In this document: one piece after another, positions 35,621-46,497 of the stretch
Layout: each line of letters opens with the position of its first letter
Numbering within the stretch: position 1 is the first letter of the stretch
NCBI GenBank assembly: GCA_014621425.1
Contig: JAANBB010000145.1
Span: 1-64,000 of the forward strand
Origin: Cylindrodendrum hubeiense
Lineage: Eukaryota; Ascomycota; Sordariomycetes; Hypocreales; Nectriaceae
Direction of reading: 5' to 3'
Length of the DNA stretch: 64,000 nucleotides
Translations under genes and position numbers: made by a program
The notes under the pieces: model-generated
Told to the model about the DNA's origin: nothing
Databases searched by the model: none
Seen by the model: the letters and a program-made list of their open reading frames with translations, nothing else

Positions 35621-36304
35621 GTGGCCTACGCACATACCCGACCCAGGGAGACTTGCTGCCGACTCTTGACGGAGGATTTCCTGTGGGAGGGCATTTACTT
35701 GGTGTTGGGCTACGACGCATTTTTCCGCCGCTTCACTGTGTCACTCCAAATTCGCTCAGACGCCGGCTATTATCAATACCTCCCCCGTTCCCGCATTTGT
35801 TTTCGATCAGTGAGATCTAAACGAGGACCTGATCAAGGCAACACAAGTGATTCTCACCGAAGGCGTATCAATCATCGAGCCAAATATGTTAGACGTTCCC
35901 ACAGAAAAGTATGGTGAGGTTTATCGGACTGTCATTGCTGGTGATGCACCGACTTTACCGCCTGTCCCAACTTTCGTTCTGGCGAAATGAAAGAGATTTG
36001 TAACGGCCTGATACAAGAGCTAGTTATCGCCGAGAAAGACGGTCATAATAACTCCTTTTCAATCGCTGAGAAGTACCCGCTTAAGTTCATACTAATCTAT
36101 CTATCTCAGGATGGTAACCGTAGAGTATGTCGCATTATTCCCAATGCTATTCTTTGCCGTTACTTTACCATCGTCATCCCAATTGGTGAGCAAGCTGAAG
36201 AATGGGAAGACTTTAACGCTATCAAGCGAAGAGCAAGTCAGGAGATGAAAGGGCTTGGTGAATATGCCACCTCCGTCCTGCAGAAAGCCCCCACACGCCT
36301 GTAA
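35621..36304 (+). pseudogene. Broken coding relic of unknown family
   Basis: Three successive frames with protein-like composition follow one another: 35621-35820 (VAYAHTRPRETCCRLLTEDF onward), about 35830-35988 in another frame (KATQVILTEGVSIIEPN onward, ending LAK-stop), and 35987-36304 (MKEICNGLIQELVIAEKD onward, ending APTRL-stop). The first two could be joined by a GTGAGA donor near 35819, but I find no acceptor that makes a full gene. I do not recognise the protein. It may be a decayed gene, or exons of a gene whose structure I cannot resolve. Confidence 0.3.
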
Positions 36305-36737
36305 GTGATGGATAACAAAGTGACGGCAAGGCAATATATGGAAACGAAACAGCGGACAACGAAGGGCCATGACGACATCAACGGACACATGGGGGTCCTT
36401 ATCACCCTTGGAGGCGGGGTTGGTGTCGTCGTCGGATCGGCGCGCGGGTCGAACTGTCGTCGGGTATCAATGCCGAAGCCAGTCTAACTTGCCGCTTAAG
36501 ATGAAGTGTTTGTAATCACAACAAAAAGGCTATCGAGATAAGAAAGATGCTTGGTTCTCTTCGTGTTCTATTGTGCTGATTAGAAATCAAGACCTTAGGT
36601 CGGACCGTCATCCCGTTAGTGGCGAATGGGAGCGCCCAATGCCAGATGACATAACTAACATAAATAGATCATCGGCGCGGGGAACAATATACTTCTGCAT
36701 CTTAATCTCTTCTTTACTCCACCTAGCAAAAGATATC

Positions 36738-37778
36738 ATGCCATTCTCTCGCACTATTTCCGTCGTCGGCTGCCATGCCGAGGGTGAGGTCGGCGACGTA
36801 ATCGTCGGTGGTGTCCTCGATGTTCCGGGGAAAACAATGTTTGAGAAATTGCAGTACTTCTCGACCAAGAAAGATGAACTCAGGCAGCTTGTTCAAAACG
36901 AACCCAGAGGCCGATCTTCGATGAATACCAATGTGGTATTGCCACCATGCGACCCCCGTGCCGACGCCGGCTTCTTGATTATGGAAAGCGAAGAATATGC
37001 CCCAATGTCAGGCTCAAACACCATCTGTACAACTACCGTACTGCTGGAGACCGGTATGGTTCCGATGAAGGAGCCGATCACCAAAGTTGTATTAGACACA
37101 GCAGCAGGGCTGGTCACCGCGACAGCAGAGTGTGAAGGGGGCAAGTGCCAAAACGTCTCATTCGATAATGTGCCTGCATTTGTTTTTAAACTCGACTATG
37201 AAGTTGAGGTTCCGGATATTGGGAAGGTTTCTGTCGACATTGCCTGGGGCGGAATGATTTACGCCGTCGTTGATGCGGCTTCGGTTGGTCTTTCAGTGGA
37301 GAACCAATATGGCCCGAAATTGGTTGAAGTTGGAGAGAAGATCAAGAAAGCGATCCAGAAAGCGTATACCCCCGTGCACCCGGAGAACCCAGGCATCAAA
37401 GGAGTCAGCATTCTGCAATTCACACATCCGCTCGAGGACTTACCGGGGGGCGAAGGGAAATCTGCGCTGAACACGGTAGTAGTGTCACCTGGGAGATTCG
37501 ATCGAAGCCCTTGTGGGTCGGGCACATGTGCGAGAATGGCAATTTTGCATGCGCGCGGTCAGTTGGGTGTGAACGAGAAGTTTGTACACAGAAGCATCAT
37601 CGGGACGGAGTTTGTGAACCATATCCGTGGCACGACAACCGTGGGCGAATACCCAGCCGTTCTACCAACAGTCAAAGGGCGTGCGTGGATCACCAGCTTC
37701 AAGCAGATTGTTTTGGACTCGAGTGATCCGTTTCCGAGGGGGTTCAGAGTTGGGGATCAGTGGCACAACATGGAATAA
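36738..37778 (+). CDS. Proline racemase-superfamily enzyme, Ser/Cys type (346 aa)
   Basis: Single exon. The start at 36738 (MPFSRTISVVGCHAEGEVGDV) matches the family's N-terminus; the frame is open upstream but not family-like. The superfamily uses two catalytic residues on opposite faces of the substrate. The second is intact as Cys259 in DRSPCGSGTCARM. The first, Cys in proline racemases and 4-hydroxyproline epimerases, is Ser91 here (APMSGSNTIC), and the usual following His is Ser. Thr at the first position marks trans-3-hydroxy-L-proline dehydratases. Ser/Cys members have been described with epimerase and weak dehydratase activity on hydroxyprolines. The expected location is the cytosol and the expected substrate class is (hydroxy)proline. 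The protein is full-length and apparently intact. True racemase activity is doubtful without the first Cys. Confidence 0.9.
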   Translation: MPFSRTISVVGCHAEGEVGDVIVGGVLDVPGKTMFEKLQYFSTKKDELRQLVQNEPRGRSSMNTNVVLPPCDPRADAGFLIMESEEYAPMSGSNTICTTTVLLETGMVPMKEPITKVVLDTAAGLVTATAECEGGKCQNVSFDNVPAFVFKLDYEVEVPDIGKVSVDIAWGGMIYAVVDAASVGLSVENQYGPKLVEVGEKIKKAIQKAYTPVHPENPGIKGVSILQFTHPLEDLPGGEGKSALNTVVVSPGRFDRSPCGSGTCARMAILHARGQLGVNEKFVHRSIIGTEFVNHIRGTTTVGEYPAVLPTVKGRAWITSFKQIVLDSSDPFPRGFRVGDQWHNME

Positions 37779-38105
37779 AGTCTTTTATATTTTTCAAGTG
37801 ATCAACATAGTGATTGAAATGGGATTGCCGCTGGTCCGAGAGAAACCATAGCAAGTGAGTTAGAATCAGATGATTGTAGGGAGTCGTTTGAGACCCCTGT
37901 TGAGAGAAATTAATTATGAAAGAGGAAGATACATCAGGCGTCCGCATAAAGTGAGCAGTGCAATTATGTAGGTGGTAAGAACATGACAATTAGCAAAGAA
38001 AAGTCTGACACGGTAGCTGATTGCAGTGGAGCAGCTGCATCTGAGGGTTGCAATATTCGTAGAGTAGACCTCTTATATACAACTCACCCCCCCTCATTGT
38101 CCATC
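37779..38105. other. Short convergent 3' region
   Basis: This 327-bp region lies between the stops of the racemase-family gene and the minus-strand 1271-aa gene. It is AT-leaning 3' UTR sequence. Nothing else is recognised. Confidence 0.5.
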
Positions 38106-41100
38106 TTACTCTTTCTCATTCCGCATAAACCAACTCTTTTTCCCTTGCTTCTCGAGTCTATCTGCAATTGACAAACCCATAACTGCCAACCCTTCATTCT
38201 CGCTGTTCTTCCATTTGAGCACCGTCTCCCTAGCATCCCGAACGACCTTGTCGTCGATTGGATCGCTAGCTTTAACTAGTAGATCTCCCGCAAGCTCAAC
38301 CCGTAGATAATCCGCCAGCGCTGGCTCTTCCACAGACGTCACCTTGTCCAGCTTCAGTGCAAACCGGGCAAAATCCGAAACACCAGGCGCTTTGAGGACT
38401 TCTTCCTTCAGGCGTGCGAAGTCTTCATGATACGGTAGCCCGCGTTTGGCGAGCTGGTCGATAAGGCCTGAAAGCTCCGAGACAAAGGCATCAGTTTCTT
38501 CCGGCAACGTAGCCTCCCTCGCTGAGCAGTAAGGGATGGGAAGAGCCATGACGCTAAGCTGGAACGTGTTGGGCAGCACGAGCGGCATCCGAGCACTTCC
38601 TGCAGTTGCCCCCCGATAGGTTTTCCTGTCCAAGCGAATGGCCTCGATCTTCGCGACGATGTCCTTCACGATAGGAGCAGAGTTGAGCCTCCAGCTAATC
38701 CACTCTTCGCGTCCCAAGAACCGATTCTGGCACAGTTTGGAGACGAGGGTCTTAAGCAAAAGTGTATCTCCCTTCATGGTGAGCCGTTCTGCAACCGAGA
38801 GTGCGAAATACTGTAGAAACAAAACAGTGACGCCCTTCCCCTTGCCCAATTTTGACACTACATGTTGAGCTGGGCGTTGCAAATGAATCGCAGCGTGATC
38901 GATCCCGAGATCGAACAACCTGGCGGGGGCATTATCGAACTGATCTAACCAGTGATGACCCGCCCTGGAGTTGACAAGGTCGGGATTTGCCCTGACTGCC
39001 TTGGTGATGCGCACTATGCCCGGCGGTGGGTCAATGTTAGTGAGCACGATAGTATGCAACATGACTAGGAGCGAAGCTGGCATGTAGGTTATCCAATCCT
39101 CGAAGATCCTGGCGAATTCAACAAGACATGTGGGCGCTGACGGAAGGCGCTCGTTAGGGTCGAGCGCGAAGTTGTTCTTTGCAAGAAAGAGGTTCATCCA
39201 GCGGCTATTGTTGACAGCAGACTGCTCCAGCACACTCATGATAAGCTGCCCAAATCGCATCAAGACGTCTGCGTCCAAACAGGGGTTGTCGAATTGTTCG
39301 ACTAGCAATGTTAAGAGGTCATTCCATGCAACCACTTCAGGGAGCTCGGCTCCATCTTGCGTGGTGGCGATGTCCCAGTCGGCTTCGGTGATGGGGCAAC
39401 GCTCGTTGAGCTGGGCGGCAACTGGCACGATGTATTTCTCGAAGGCGTCGAGGATGCGTGTTCGCAGCTCTGGAGGGCAGGTTGGTTCCTCCATAGTGTA
39501 GATCAAGCTGTTGACGATGGTGATCTGGGCGTCAATGTGTCGCGCCTCGGCGAGTAGCCCAATGAGGATGTCGCAAGATGAGGAGGCGTCGATGAAGGAG
39601 GTGCCTTGTAGAAGCTGGGCCATCATCTTGACGGTGGTAACCTTGATTGCTGGCGGGCGAGGCTCGCCAGCTGCTTTTTCCTTCTCGTCATTATCTCTGG
39701 GCCGCAAATTCTGCTCCCGCATCTTCTCCCTCATAGCATCGGCCATGGCAAATAGGAGATCTCTTGCTGCTTTAGCAGGGAGCGACGAGAGAAAGCCCAC
39801 GCCGACCATCTGCCGATGCCACGAACTATTGTCGTCCCCATTCATAATCAGGTCGCGGATGAAGGGGCAAGCCAGCGATGGTTGATCGCTATGCGCAACA
39901 CGCACGATGACGGAAACGACATTCTTCATCATCACCTTCATTATCTCTGGTCCTAGACGCGTCTTCATCTGGTCGAGAAGAAATGTCGCCAGATCCGCCA
40001 AGGCTGAAGCAGGTGAGAGTTTCAGCTCGTTGAAGACATACACGGCCGAGGCCTCAATACTACCCGAGCCCCCGAGGGCTGAGGATGTCGGCCCCAGTAG
40101 GAGCGCCTCCACTTCGAGGAGGGTGTCAATCGTCGGCTTCCACAAGGCCTTGATGATTTCGAGGCCAGCGTCGTCCGTGGACGAAGACTTCAAGATGTCG
40201 GTGAACGAGTCCGCATTCTTCAAGCGCCAGTCGGCCATCAACTTCGGGAGGCGGAACAGGCTGAGCCAATTGTGGCGGCTGAACCCAGGCTCTCCTGAAG
40301 CCATCGCTACGGTCTCGATGAGGCTGACTACAACTCTATTTGCCAGCCCGATGTCTTTCTTCACTGAAGATGCTGTGGCAGTTGCAACTGCGGGAGTATC
40401 GCGCGGCGGTATGGCACCAAGGAGATGCTCTAGCTCTGTTGTTTCGAATATTTCCCCGCTGTACAGCGCTTTTGTTGTCAGCGGGTCTTTGTTGAAGCGT
40501 CGTGCCCACAAAACTGTGTCCCCGAATGTCTCGAGGTCTCCGGCAGCGACGCAGAGGTTCAATGCTGACTTGGCCCAGAAGGCACGGTCATGCGGCTCGC
40601 GAGACTGCTGCGACTTGTTCCTTCGCTCGTGAACCAGCGAGCGAACTCGTTCCAGCCAGGCCGTGTCTTCAGTCTTGGTTTTAGAGTCCCTCATCAGCAG
40701 AGACCTAACGACTTCAACATCTCCACGGCCTCCTTCGTTCGGGCTCCGGGCCTGCTTCAACACCGTTCTTCCAGCTGAGCCAGACGTGATGGATAGAAAG
40801 TCGCCGCTTGGATATGTTTTGGCCAACCTTTCAAACAGTCGCAGCGCCTTCTCGTTGTCCAGAGAGGAGAATATTGTCACCGGCCATGCGTCATTCTCAA
40901 CCGGTAGATCCCTCAAGTGGGCGAGACCTGCTTCTGACTCGTCCTCAATGTCAATGCCATAGCCTGGCATATGTTGCAAGAATAGACGGAGTAGCTGGTA
41001 CTTGGCCTCGGGCTTTCGTTTCCGGCCGAGAATAGCCTGATAGATAGTGTTCAAACTGAGCGACCATTCCTTCTTGGGGAAGAATCCAACCAGTTGCACC

Positions 41101-41921
41101 AAGTATGCCCTCAGCTGCCCCTTTCTGTCCTCTGGCGCATCATTCCACCGCTGGATGACATACTGAACCGGTCCATCTGTCCGGAGATTCAGCTGTTCTC
41201 CCAGGGAATTTGGATGCTTCTGGAAACACTGCAGTATCAACTCCAGAAATTTATTCCGCGTCTCCTCAGTAAACCTGCTCTTAAGCAAACGCTTGAGCAG
41301 CGGCATGGCGAACGCACTAATGAAGTCACGCGGGATTTGAATATGACCTTCTTTAGCGATAAGCGTCTGCAAAATCTCTTCACAAAATGGCATGTTGCCA
41401 CGGAACAGGGCCTTCTCCTTTTCGAAGGTTAAGAGGCTGTTGTCGGGCGAAAAGATGGTGTCGAGAAACTTGCTCTCGTGGAGTTGACGGTGGCCATAGA
41501 ACAATCGTTTCTTCTGCGAATCATTCCAGTCGACCTTGTGCTTGTCCTCCCACTCCCGCACTACCTCCAGGCTGCACGCCGGGACGATATGCTGATACAA
41601 TGGCCTCAGCGGCCGCTGGTCGCCCGACTCGTCGTAAAGCAGCCTCACTAGCTCACTCAGCGCTGCGCGTCTCTCTGGCCTTGCATTTTGGGCCGAGGCT
41701 GTACATCCCAACCACCAGCACACGGCTCGCACGTCTCGCACGCTGAACTCGGCCATCAAGCTGGCGAGTCCGGCGGCCCCGCCCACGGCGTCCCACATGG
41801 GCGCGAAGCGATCCCCACGCCGGAGCGCCTTGCCGACCGTTGCGATGGCCACCTTGCGCGTCTGAGCGCTGTCGCCTTGGCGCAACTCCTCTGCAATTTT
41901 GCTGTTGTCTCGGCGCGTCAT
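38106..41921 (-). CDS. Large single-exon protein of unknown function, helical repeat-like (1271 aa)
   Basis: One uninterrupted frame of 1272 codons. The protein is predominantly alpha-helical with many amphipathic helices separated by short loops, the look of a HEAT/ARM-like solenoid, although I cannot define a repeat unit. No Walker, kinase, zinc or membrane motif is visible. Local acidic-basic linkers occur at about 740-760 (EKMREQNLRPRDNDEKEKAA). The start MTRRDNSKIAEELRQGDSAQ is the first Met of the open frame. Preserving a 3.8-kb frame without stops in this relic-rich region shows selection. Function cannot be named. Its placement between death-related genes may be coincidental. Confidence 0.8.
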   Translation of the reverse strand: MTRRDNSKIAEELRQGDSAQTRKVAIATVGKALRRGDRFAPMWDAVGGAAGLASLMAEFSVRDVRAVCWWLGCTASAQNARPERRAALSELVRLLYDESGDQRPLRPLYQHIVPACSLEVVREWEDKHKVDWNDSQKKRLFYGHRQLHESKFLDTIFSPDNSLLTFEKEKALFRGNMPFCEEILQTLIAKEGHIQIPRDFISAFAMPLLKRLLKSRFTEETRNKFLELILQCFQKHPNSLGEQLNLRTDGPVQYVIQRWNDAPEDRKGQLRAYLVQLVGFFPKKEWSLSLNTIYQAILGRKRKPEAKYQLLRLFLQHMPGYGIDIEDESEAGLAHLRDLPVENDAWPVTIFSSLDNEKALRLFERLAKTYPSGDFLSITSGSAGRTVLKQARSPNEGGRGDVEVVRSLLMRDSKTKTEDTAWLERVRSLVHERRNKSQQSREPHDRAFWAKSALNLCVAAGDLETFGDTVLWARRFNKDPLTTKALYSGEIFETTELEHLLGAIPPRDTPAVATATASSVKKDIGLANRVVVSLIETVAMASGEPGFSRHNWLSLFRLPKLMADWRLKNADSFTDILKSSSTDDAGLEIIKALWKPTIDTLLEVEALLLGPTSSALGGSGSIEASAVYVFNELKLSPASALADLATFLLDQMKTRLGPEIMKVMMKNVVSVIVRVAHSDQPSLACPFIRDLIMNGDDNSSWHRQMVGVGFLSSLPAKAARDLLFAMADAMREKMREQNLRPRDNDEKEKAAGEPRPPAIKVTTVKMMAQLLQGTSFIDASSSCDILIGLLAEARHIDAQITIVNSLIYTMEEPTCPPELRTRILDAFEKYIVPVAAQLNERCPITEADWDIATTQDGAELPEVVAWNDLLTLLVEQFDNPCLDADVLMRFGQLIMSVLEQSAVNNSRWMNLFLAKNNFALDPNERLPSAPTCLVEFARIFEDWITYMPASLLVMLHTIVLTNIDPPPGIVRITKAVRANPDLVNSRAGHHWLDQFDNAPARLFDLGIDHAAIHLQRPAQHVVSKLGKGKGVTVLFLQYFALSVAERLTMKGDTLLLKTLVSKLCQNRFLGREEWISWRLNSAPIVKDIVAKIEAIRLDRKTYRGATAGSARMPLVLPNTFQLSVMALPIPYCSAREATLPEETDAFVSELSGLIDQLAKRGLPYHEDFARLKEEVLKAPGVSDFARFALKLDKVTSVEEPALADYLRVELAGDLLVKASDPIDDKVVRDARETVLKWKNSENEGLAVMGLSIADRLEKQGKKSWFMRNEKE

Positions 41922-43271
41922 TTCGAATCATGTAGTTGATATGTCTTTGGTGATGGTGTGTTTGGGTGACGTGGCGCCACCAACCAGCCTTTGTTTAGGC
42001 AGGCACAGTGGCTTTGCTTTCAGCACTTTAGTCATACACTAGTTTGCCTCGCCAAGGCTATGATGGGCTCATATCTGCCTTGTCTTTCTCGACAAGTTCA
42101 ATCAACTGAGGCTCCCTTGAAAAATAAGCAGTTTCTAGCTGGCATTCATGTCTGATTTCTTTTAAGCATATTTGAAGCAAGACATAATGGATGCGTGGGA
42201 GTAAAACGTGCCGCATCGCAGATACGCCTGCATCATCAAGGAAATTGTGGCTTATGAGGCTGACAACACTTTAATTTCCCCCCAAATTTCTCCCTCGTCT
42301 CCTCCACGTAGCCATCTGTAAAGAACGAAACAAACATACCAGCAGATAATGATTGATATGGACTGTACGACTTTCTATAGACGGTATCATTCAAGAAAAT
42401 GGCACATACTCAATTTTATTTCAATCCGAGGTCTTAATATAGCTTACCATGACAGACAAAATCCCAAGTAGAACGAGGCGCCTCGCAGTAATGGTCCTAG
42501 AAGACGACAGTGCCTCTGAGGAAGACGACGTCATGTTGACCCACGTACCTCATTTGCAAAACCCCCAATTCACCACACCATCCTACCCATATGCGGCTGG
42601 CTGCCTCTCGTAAACTGGACCAAAGCCTCAATCTCATATTATGACATTTAATGGCCGGGTATCAGAATATACAATTCCCAGCGCAGGGCATGACAGCGGC
42701 TTGTCCCGGGAATCAATTCGTCACTCTAGGGGTCCCACAGATATTGAAATCATCCGATGCACATCCGGAAATGGGTTGTGCCACCCCGAGGTGCAAATGG
42801 ACAAAAACAAAGAGGACATTTGCTCAAACAATATCCCCTTCTTATAAATTCATTAGGCATGATTCAACTAAATTGCTTCTTGGAATTTGGAAGTCAACTT
42901 GTGCTACTTGGGTGTCACTCCTTGCCAAGATAATGCTCCCAATTGAGTCTCTATTTCGGCCCTTAATTTGACTCCCATAGTCAATGCCCTAGAGAGCACC
43001 ATCGCAATACATCAGCAATGTTTCTCAGCCAATGGCTTGCTTCATTCGACGGAAGGGCACTTTGGCCAATCATTCACCACAACGCAGCCGCCGAGGGCGT
43101 TACGGCCCCCAACTATCTGCAGCCGCCCAGAGCCTGATCTCGTGCAGAGAGAGAAGGCGAGGCTTAGCTCTGGAACCCCAACTCTTGACCTTACCATCGT
43201 CCATCAACCCTATTCCTATCAACTTCGCACACCTATCGACACTCATTTTCCTCCACCCAACGCCGACGACC
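41922..43271. other. Intergenic region between divergent genes
   Basis: This region lies upstream of both the 1271-aa gene and the NLR gene and is AT-rich in the middle. It holds a short 54-codon frame at 42449-42613 (listed separately) and a longer but unconvincing frame at 42651-42971. The last 200 bp before the NLR start are C/A-rich as in fungal 5' leaders. Confidence 0.5.
42449..42613 (+). CDS. Possible small acidic protein (54 aa), tentative
   Basis: The frame ATG 42449 to TAA 42611-42613 encodes a basic N-terminus (TDKIPSRTRRLA) followed by an acidic cluster (LEDDSASEEDD) and a Pro/Gln/Thr-rich tail. The composition is protein-like, but the length is within chance. It could be a first exon, a small peptide or noise. 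No homologue is recognised. Confidence 0.15.
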   Translation: MTDKIPSRTRRLAVMVLEDDSASEEDDVMLTHVPHLQNPQFTTPSYPYAAGCLS

Positions 43272-46121
43272 ATGTCAGACCCCCAGAGCTACACCGTCGG
43301 CTGGATCTGCGCTATCACCATCGAGTCGGTTGCAGCCCGAGCCTTCCTCGACGAAGAGCACGACGGGCCCAGCCACGTTTCTGAGCACGACAACAATAGC
43401 TATGTTCTCGGGAAGATCGGCTATCACAATGTCGTCATCGCTGTTCTGCCCGATGGAGAGTATGGCACAACATCGGCGGCAGCAGTAGCCCGGGATATGC
43501 TTCACAGCTTTCCGAATGTGCGCATTGGGCTGATGGTGGGCATCGGAGGCGGCGCGCCCAGCTCGAAGCACGATATACGCCTTGGCGATGTGGTGGTCAG
43601 TAGCCGTGATGGCGGCAAGGGCGGCGTGTTCCAATACGACTTTGGCAAGACCATTCAGAACCAAGCCTTCGAAGAAACGGGGTTCTTGGACCAACCCCCA
43701 ATGGTGCTGCGAACAGCTGTTAGCGCGCTCAAGGGTACATACGAGCTGAATGGCCACCAACTTGTGGACGAGGTGGAAAAGGCCTCGAACCGTATTAAGA
43801 AACGGAAGAAGTACAAGCAGCCTCCTCCTACAACGGATAGATTGTACCACCCCGACGCTGTTCACCCAATCACACCCGATGGTTGCGATGTTACGTGCGA
43901 TGCAACGAACCTCATGCCTCGTGACGTAAGGGATGAAGAGGAAGATGACCCCGCCATACACTACGGTCTGATCGCCAGCGGAAGCCAACTGATGAAGGAT
44001 GCCCACATCCGGGACAAGTTGGTCGCCAAGAAAGGCGTCCTCTGCTTCGAGATGGAGGCGGCTGGGTTGATGAATCACTTCCCGTGTTTGGTGATCCGCG
44101 GTATCTGCGACTACTCTGACTCGCACAAGAATAAAGAGTGGCAAGGATTTGCGGCCATGATGGCAGCAGCGTACGCAAAGGACCTTCTACGGCAGATCCC
44201 TCCTAACAAGGTCGAGACAGAGAGGCGAATTACCGAGACTCTCGTTACCAGTTAGTATATGGCTTTATTATTTTATAGCAATCTCTAATATTTGACAGTT
44301 GAACAAAAGATCGGTGCAGTGCATCAGAGCACGGTTGCAGCAAGAGCTGTAACTGAACTTATTCAATCTGACCTTCGTACCCAGGAGATGAGACGCTGGC
44401 TTCACCCCCCCGATCCGTCCACGAACGCCAATCACGCAAGGAAGCTTCGTCACGAAGGGACAGGCGCATGGCTCCTGGAAACCCCAGTCTTCCAATCGTG
44501 GCAAGCAGGATCGCGCCAGCACCTATGGTTGCATGGGCTTGCTGGGTGTGGCAAGACGGTTCTTACCGCGACAGTTCTGGATCATCTCAAGGCGGGAAAC
44601 AGCGGCCTTATTCTCAGCTTCTTCTTTGACTTTAGTGACACAACAAAGCAGACCGTGGATTACATGTTGCGGTCTCTTGCTTCCCAACTGTACCAAGGCT
44701 GGGCTGGTTCTGCAAGCCCTCTTGACGCTTCCTTTCAAGCACATCAAAATGGCCATGATCAACCTGCCACGGAGGCGCTCGAGGACGTTGTATACAAGAT
44801 GCTTACAGTTCAGAAAGATGTATACATCGTACTAGATGCCTTGGATGAGTCGATGACAAGGAGTGAACTCCTCTCCTGGATCAGAGATACAACATCCAGG
44901 CCAGAATTGGACCACGTTCACCTGCTCTACACCAGTCGATCTGAATCAGAGTTTCTGCGCAACATTCTCCCTTTAATAGGGGAGGAAAGCTGCTTATTAC
45001 TTTATAAGGAGGCTGTCAACGCCGACATCCGATTGTATGTCACAGCACAACTTTTGCAACGACGTGATTTCCAGGAGAAACACTTGCCGTCGTATCTTCT
45101 CGAGCAGATTATAACGAGGGTTGGGAACGGAGCCGACGGGATGTAAGCCGCGTTTCCTTCCATCGATATACTGAAGGTTACTGACACTATGGGCAGGTTC
45201 AGATGGGCATTCTGTCAGTTAGACAGCCTCGCTCGATGTCGTCACCAGGCAGCTATTAAAAAGACTTTAGATTCCTTGCCACGAAATCTGGACGAGACAT
45301 ACCGGCGCATGATCGAAAGCATACCTACAGAGTTGAAGAGTGATGCGATTCGCCTCCTACAGTTTCTACTGCACTCCGAGCGACCTCTTACACTAGTCGA
45401 GGCTAAAGAGGTAATAGCCACGCAGATAGAAGACGAGTCGCAAGGATTTGATATCAATCGTCGTCTGTACTCCGATATAGACGTTCTGGATTACTGTCCC
45501 GGCTTGTTGACAGTCGTCCACACTGAATATTATAAGGAGCTACATCTTGCTCATTTTTCGGTCAAAGAGTACCTTATCAGAAATGATCAGTTAAGGATTT
45601 CTAGTGCTAGTATTTCTATTACAAAGACATGCTTAACGTATCTAACGGATATCGAGGGCATCCACCAACAAATTACACGAGACTTCCCAATGGCACGATT
45701 TGCCGCGCAATTCTGGCCAAAGTTTGCGGCTGTAGCTGAGACTTCAGACGACATTCGCCGACAAATATTAGGGTTTGTACGAGAGGATACAACTTTTGAG
45801 CGGTGGTATGGATTATATCAAGCTCATGGAGAATGGACATACGGCTCTGGCAGACCCCAAGGATCACGGCTTTATTATGCATGTCTGAGCGGACTCTTTC
45901 GGACAGTAGGGCATCTATTGGACGGAGCCGACGTCAATGAACAGGGCGGTGCGTACGGCAACGCTCTCCAGGCTGCTTCGGCAACCGGCTGTATAGAGAT
46001 TGTGCGACTGCTTCTAGCTGAGGGAGCCATTATCAATACACAGGGCGGCCAGTATGGCAACGCCCTCCAGGCTGCTTCGGCAACTGACCATATAGAGATT
46101 TGTGCGACTGCTTCTAGCTGA
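43272..46121 (+). CDS. NLR-like protein: PNP_UDP-NACHT-ankyrin, frameshifted in the ankyrin array
   Basis: Exons 43272..44250, 44299..45142 and 45197..46121 give 915 aa up to the first stop. Residues 1-310 are a nucleoside-phosphorylase-like (PNP_UDP) domain ([49 protein letters not shown]). A NACHT ATPase follows, with Walker A GLAGCGKT (about 405-411) and Walker B VLDALDES (about 504), then a helical arm ([12 protein letters not shown]). From about residue 839 there are ankyrin repeats of 33 residues. The second repeat carries one extra T in a T run at 46099-46101, which shifts the frame to an early stop at 46119-46121; the array continues in the +1 frame to 46497. Fungal NLRs of this layout act in self/non-self recognition, the repeats being the variable sensor. 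The frameshift could be a real allele, a phase switch between near-identical repeats, or a homopolymer error. Confidence 0.85.
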
Positions 46122-46441
46122 GGGAGCCAATTTCAGTATACAGGGTGGCCAGTATAGTAATGCCCTCCAGATTGCTATAAGAAAAGGCAATATAGAAATT
46201 GTGCGATTACTTCTAGCTGAGAGAGCCAATTTCAGTATACAGGGCGGCCAGTATAATAATGCCCTCCAGGTTGCCACAAGAAAAGGCAATATAGAAATTG
46301 TGCGATTACTTCTAGCTGAGGGAGCTGATATTAATGCACAGGGTGGCAGGCATGGCAGCGCTCTTCGGGCTGCCTCGGCACTCGGCCACATAGAGATTGT
46401 GCAACTGCTTCTAGCTGAGGGAGCCAATGCCGGCTCAAAGG
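45948..46441 (+). repeat. Five tandem ~99-nt ankyrin-encoding repeats, near-identical
   Basis: Five consecutive units begin at each cagggcgg/cagggtgg. The second is 100 nt because of the extra T. The core attgtgcgactgcttctagc is repeated almost unchanged in every unit. High nucleotide identity between units is the mark of recent repeat turnover seen in fungal NLR sensor domains. Confidence 0.9.
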
Positions 46442-46497
46442 ACTCTAGTGGCAGTACTTCTCCATCAAGTGGGTACGCCTCCACCTTAAGCTACTAA
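46122..46497 (+). pseudogene. Out-of-frame continuation of the NLR ankyrin array
   Basis: Downstream of the extra T the ankyrin coding continues in the +1 frame: [18 protein letters not shown] and following units, up to a Ser/Gly-rich end and TAA at 46495-46497. There are about three and a half more repeats. All have standard ankyrin positions ([16 protein letters not shown]). It is the separated 3' part of the NLR gene, not an independent gene. Confidence 0.75.

Larger units (their letters stand above)
35276..36737. other. Degenerate region downstream of the truncated ankyrin gene
   Basis: The region starts with a perfect hairpin (35281-35302). Next comes a segment whose minus strand stays open for 75 codons (35556..35332) and has the look of an old repeat. 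Broken frames at 35621-36304 and about 430 bp of promoter-side DNA for the racemase gene follow. No intact gene is seen. Confidence 0.45.

Noticed and set aside
42651..42971. 106-codon plus frame upstream of the NLR gene
   Set aside because: The starting Met is arbitrary, no splice connection to the NLR was found, and overlapping frames look similar; evidence is too weak.
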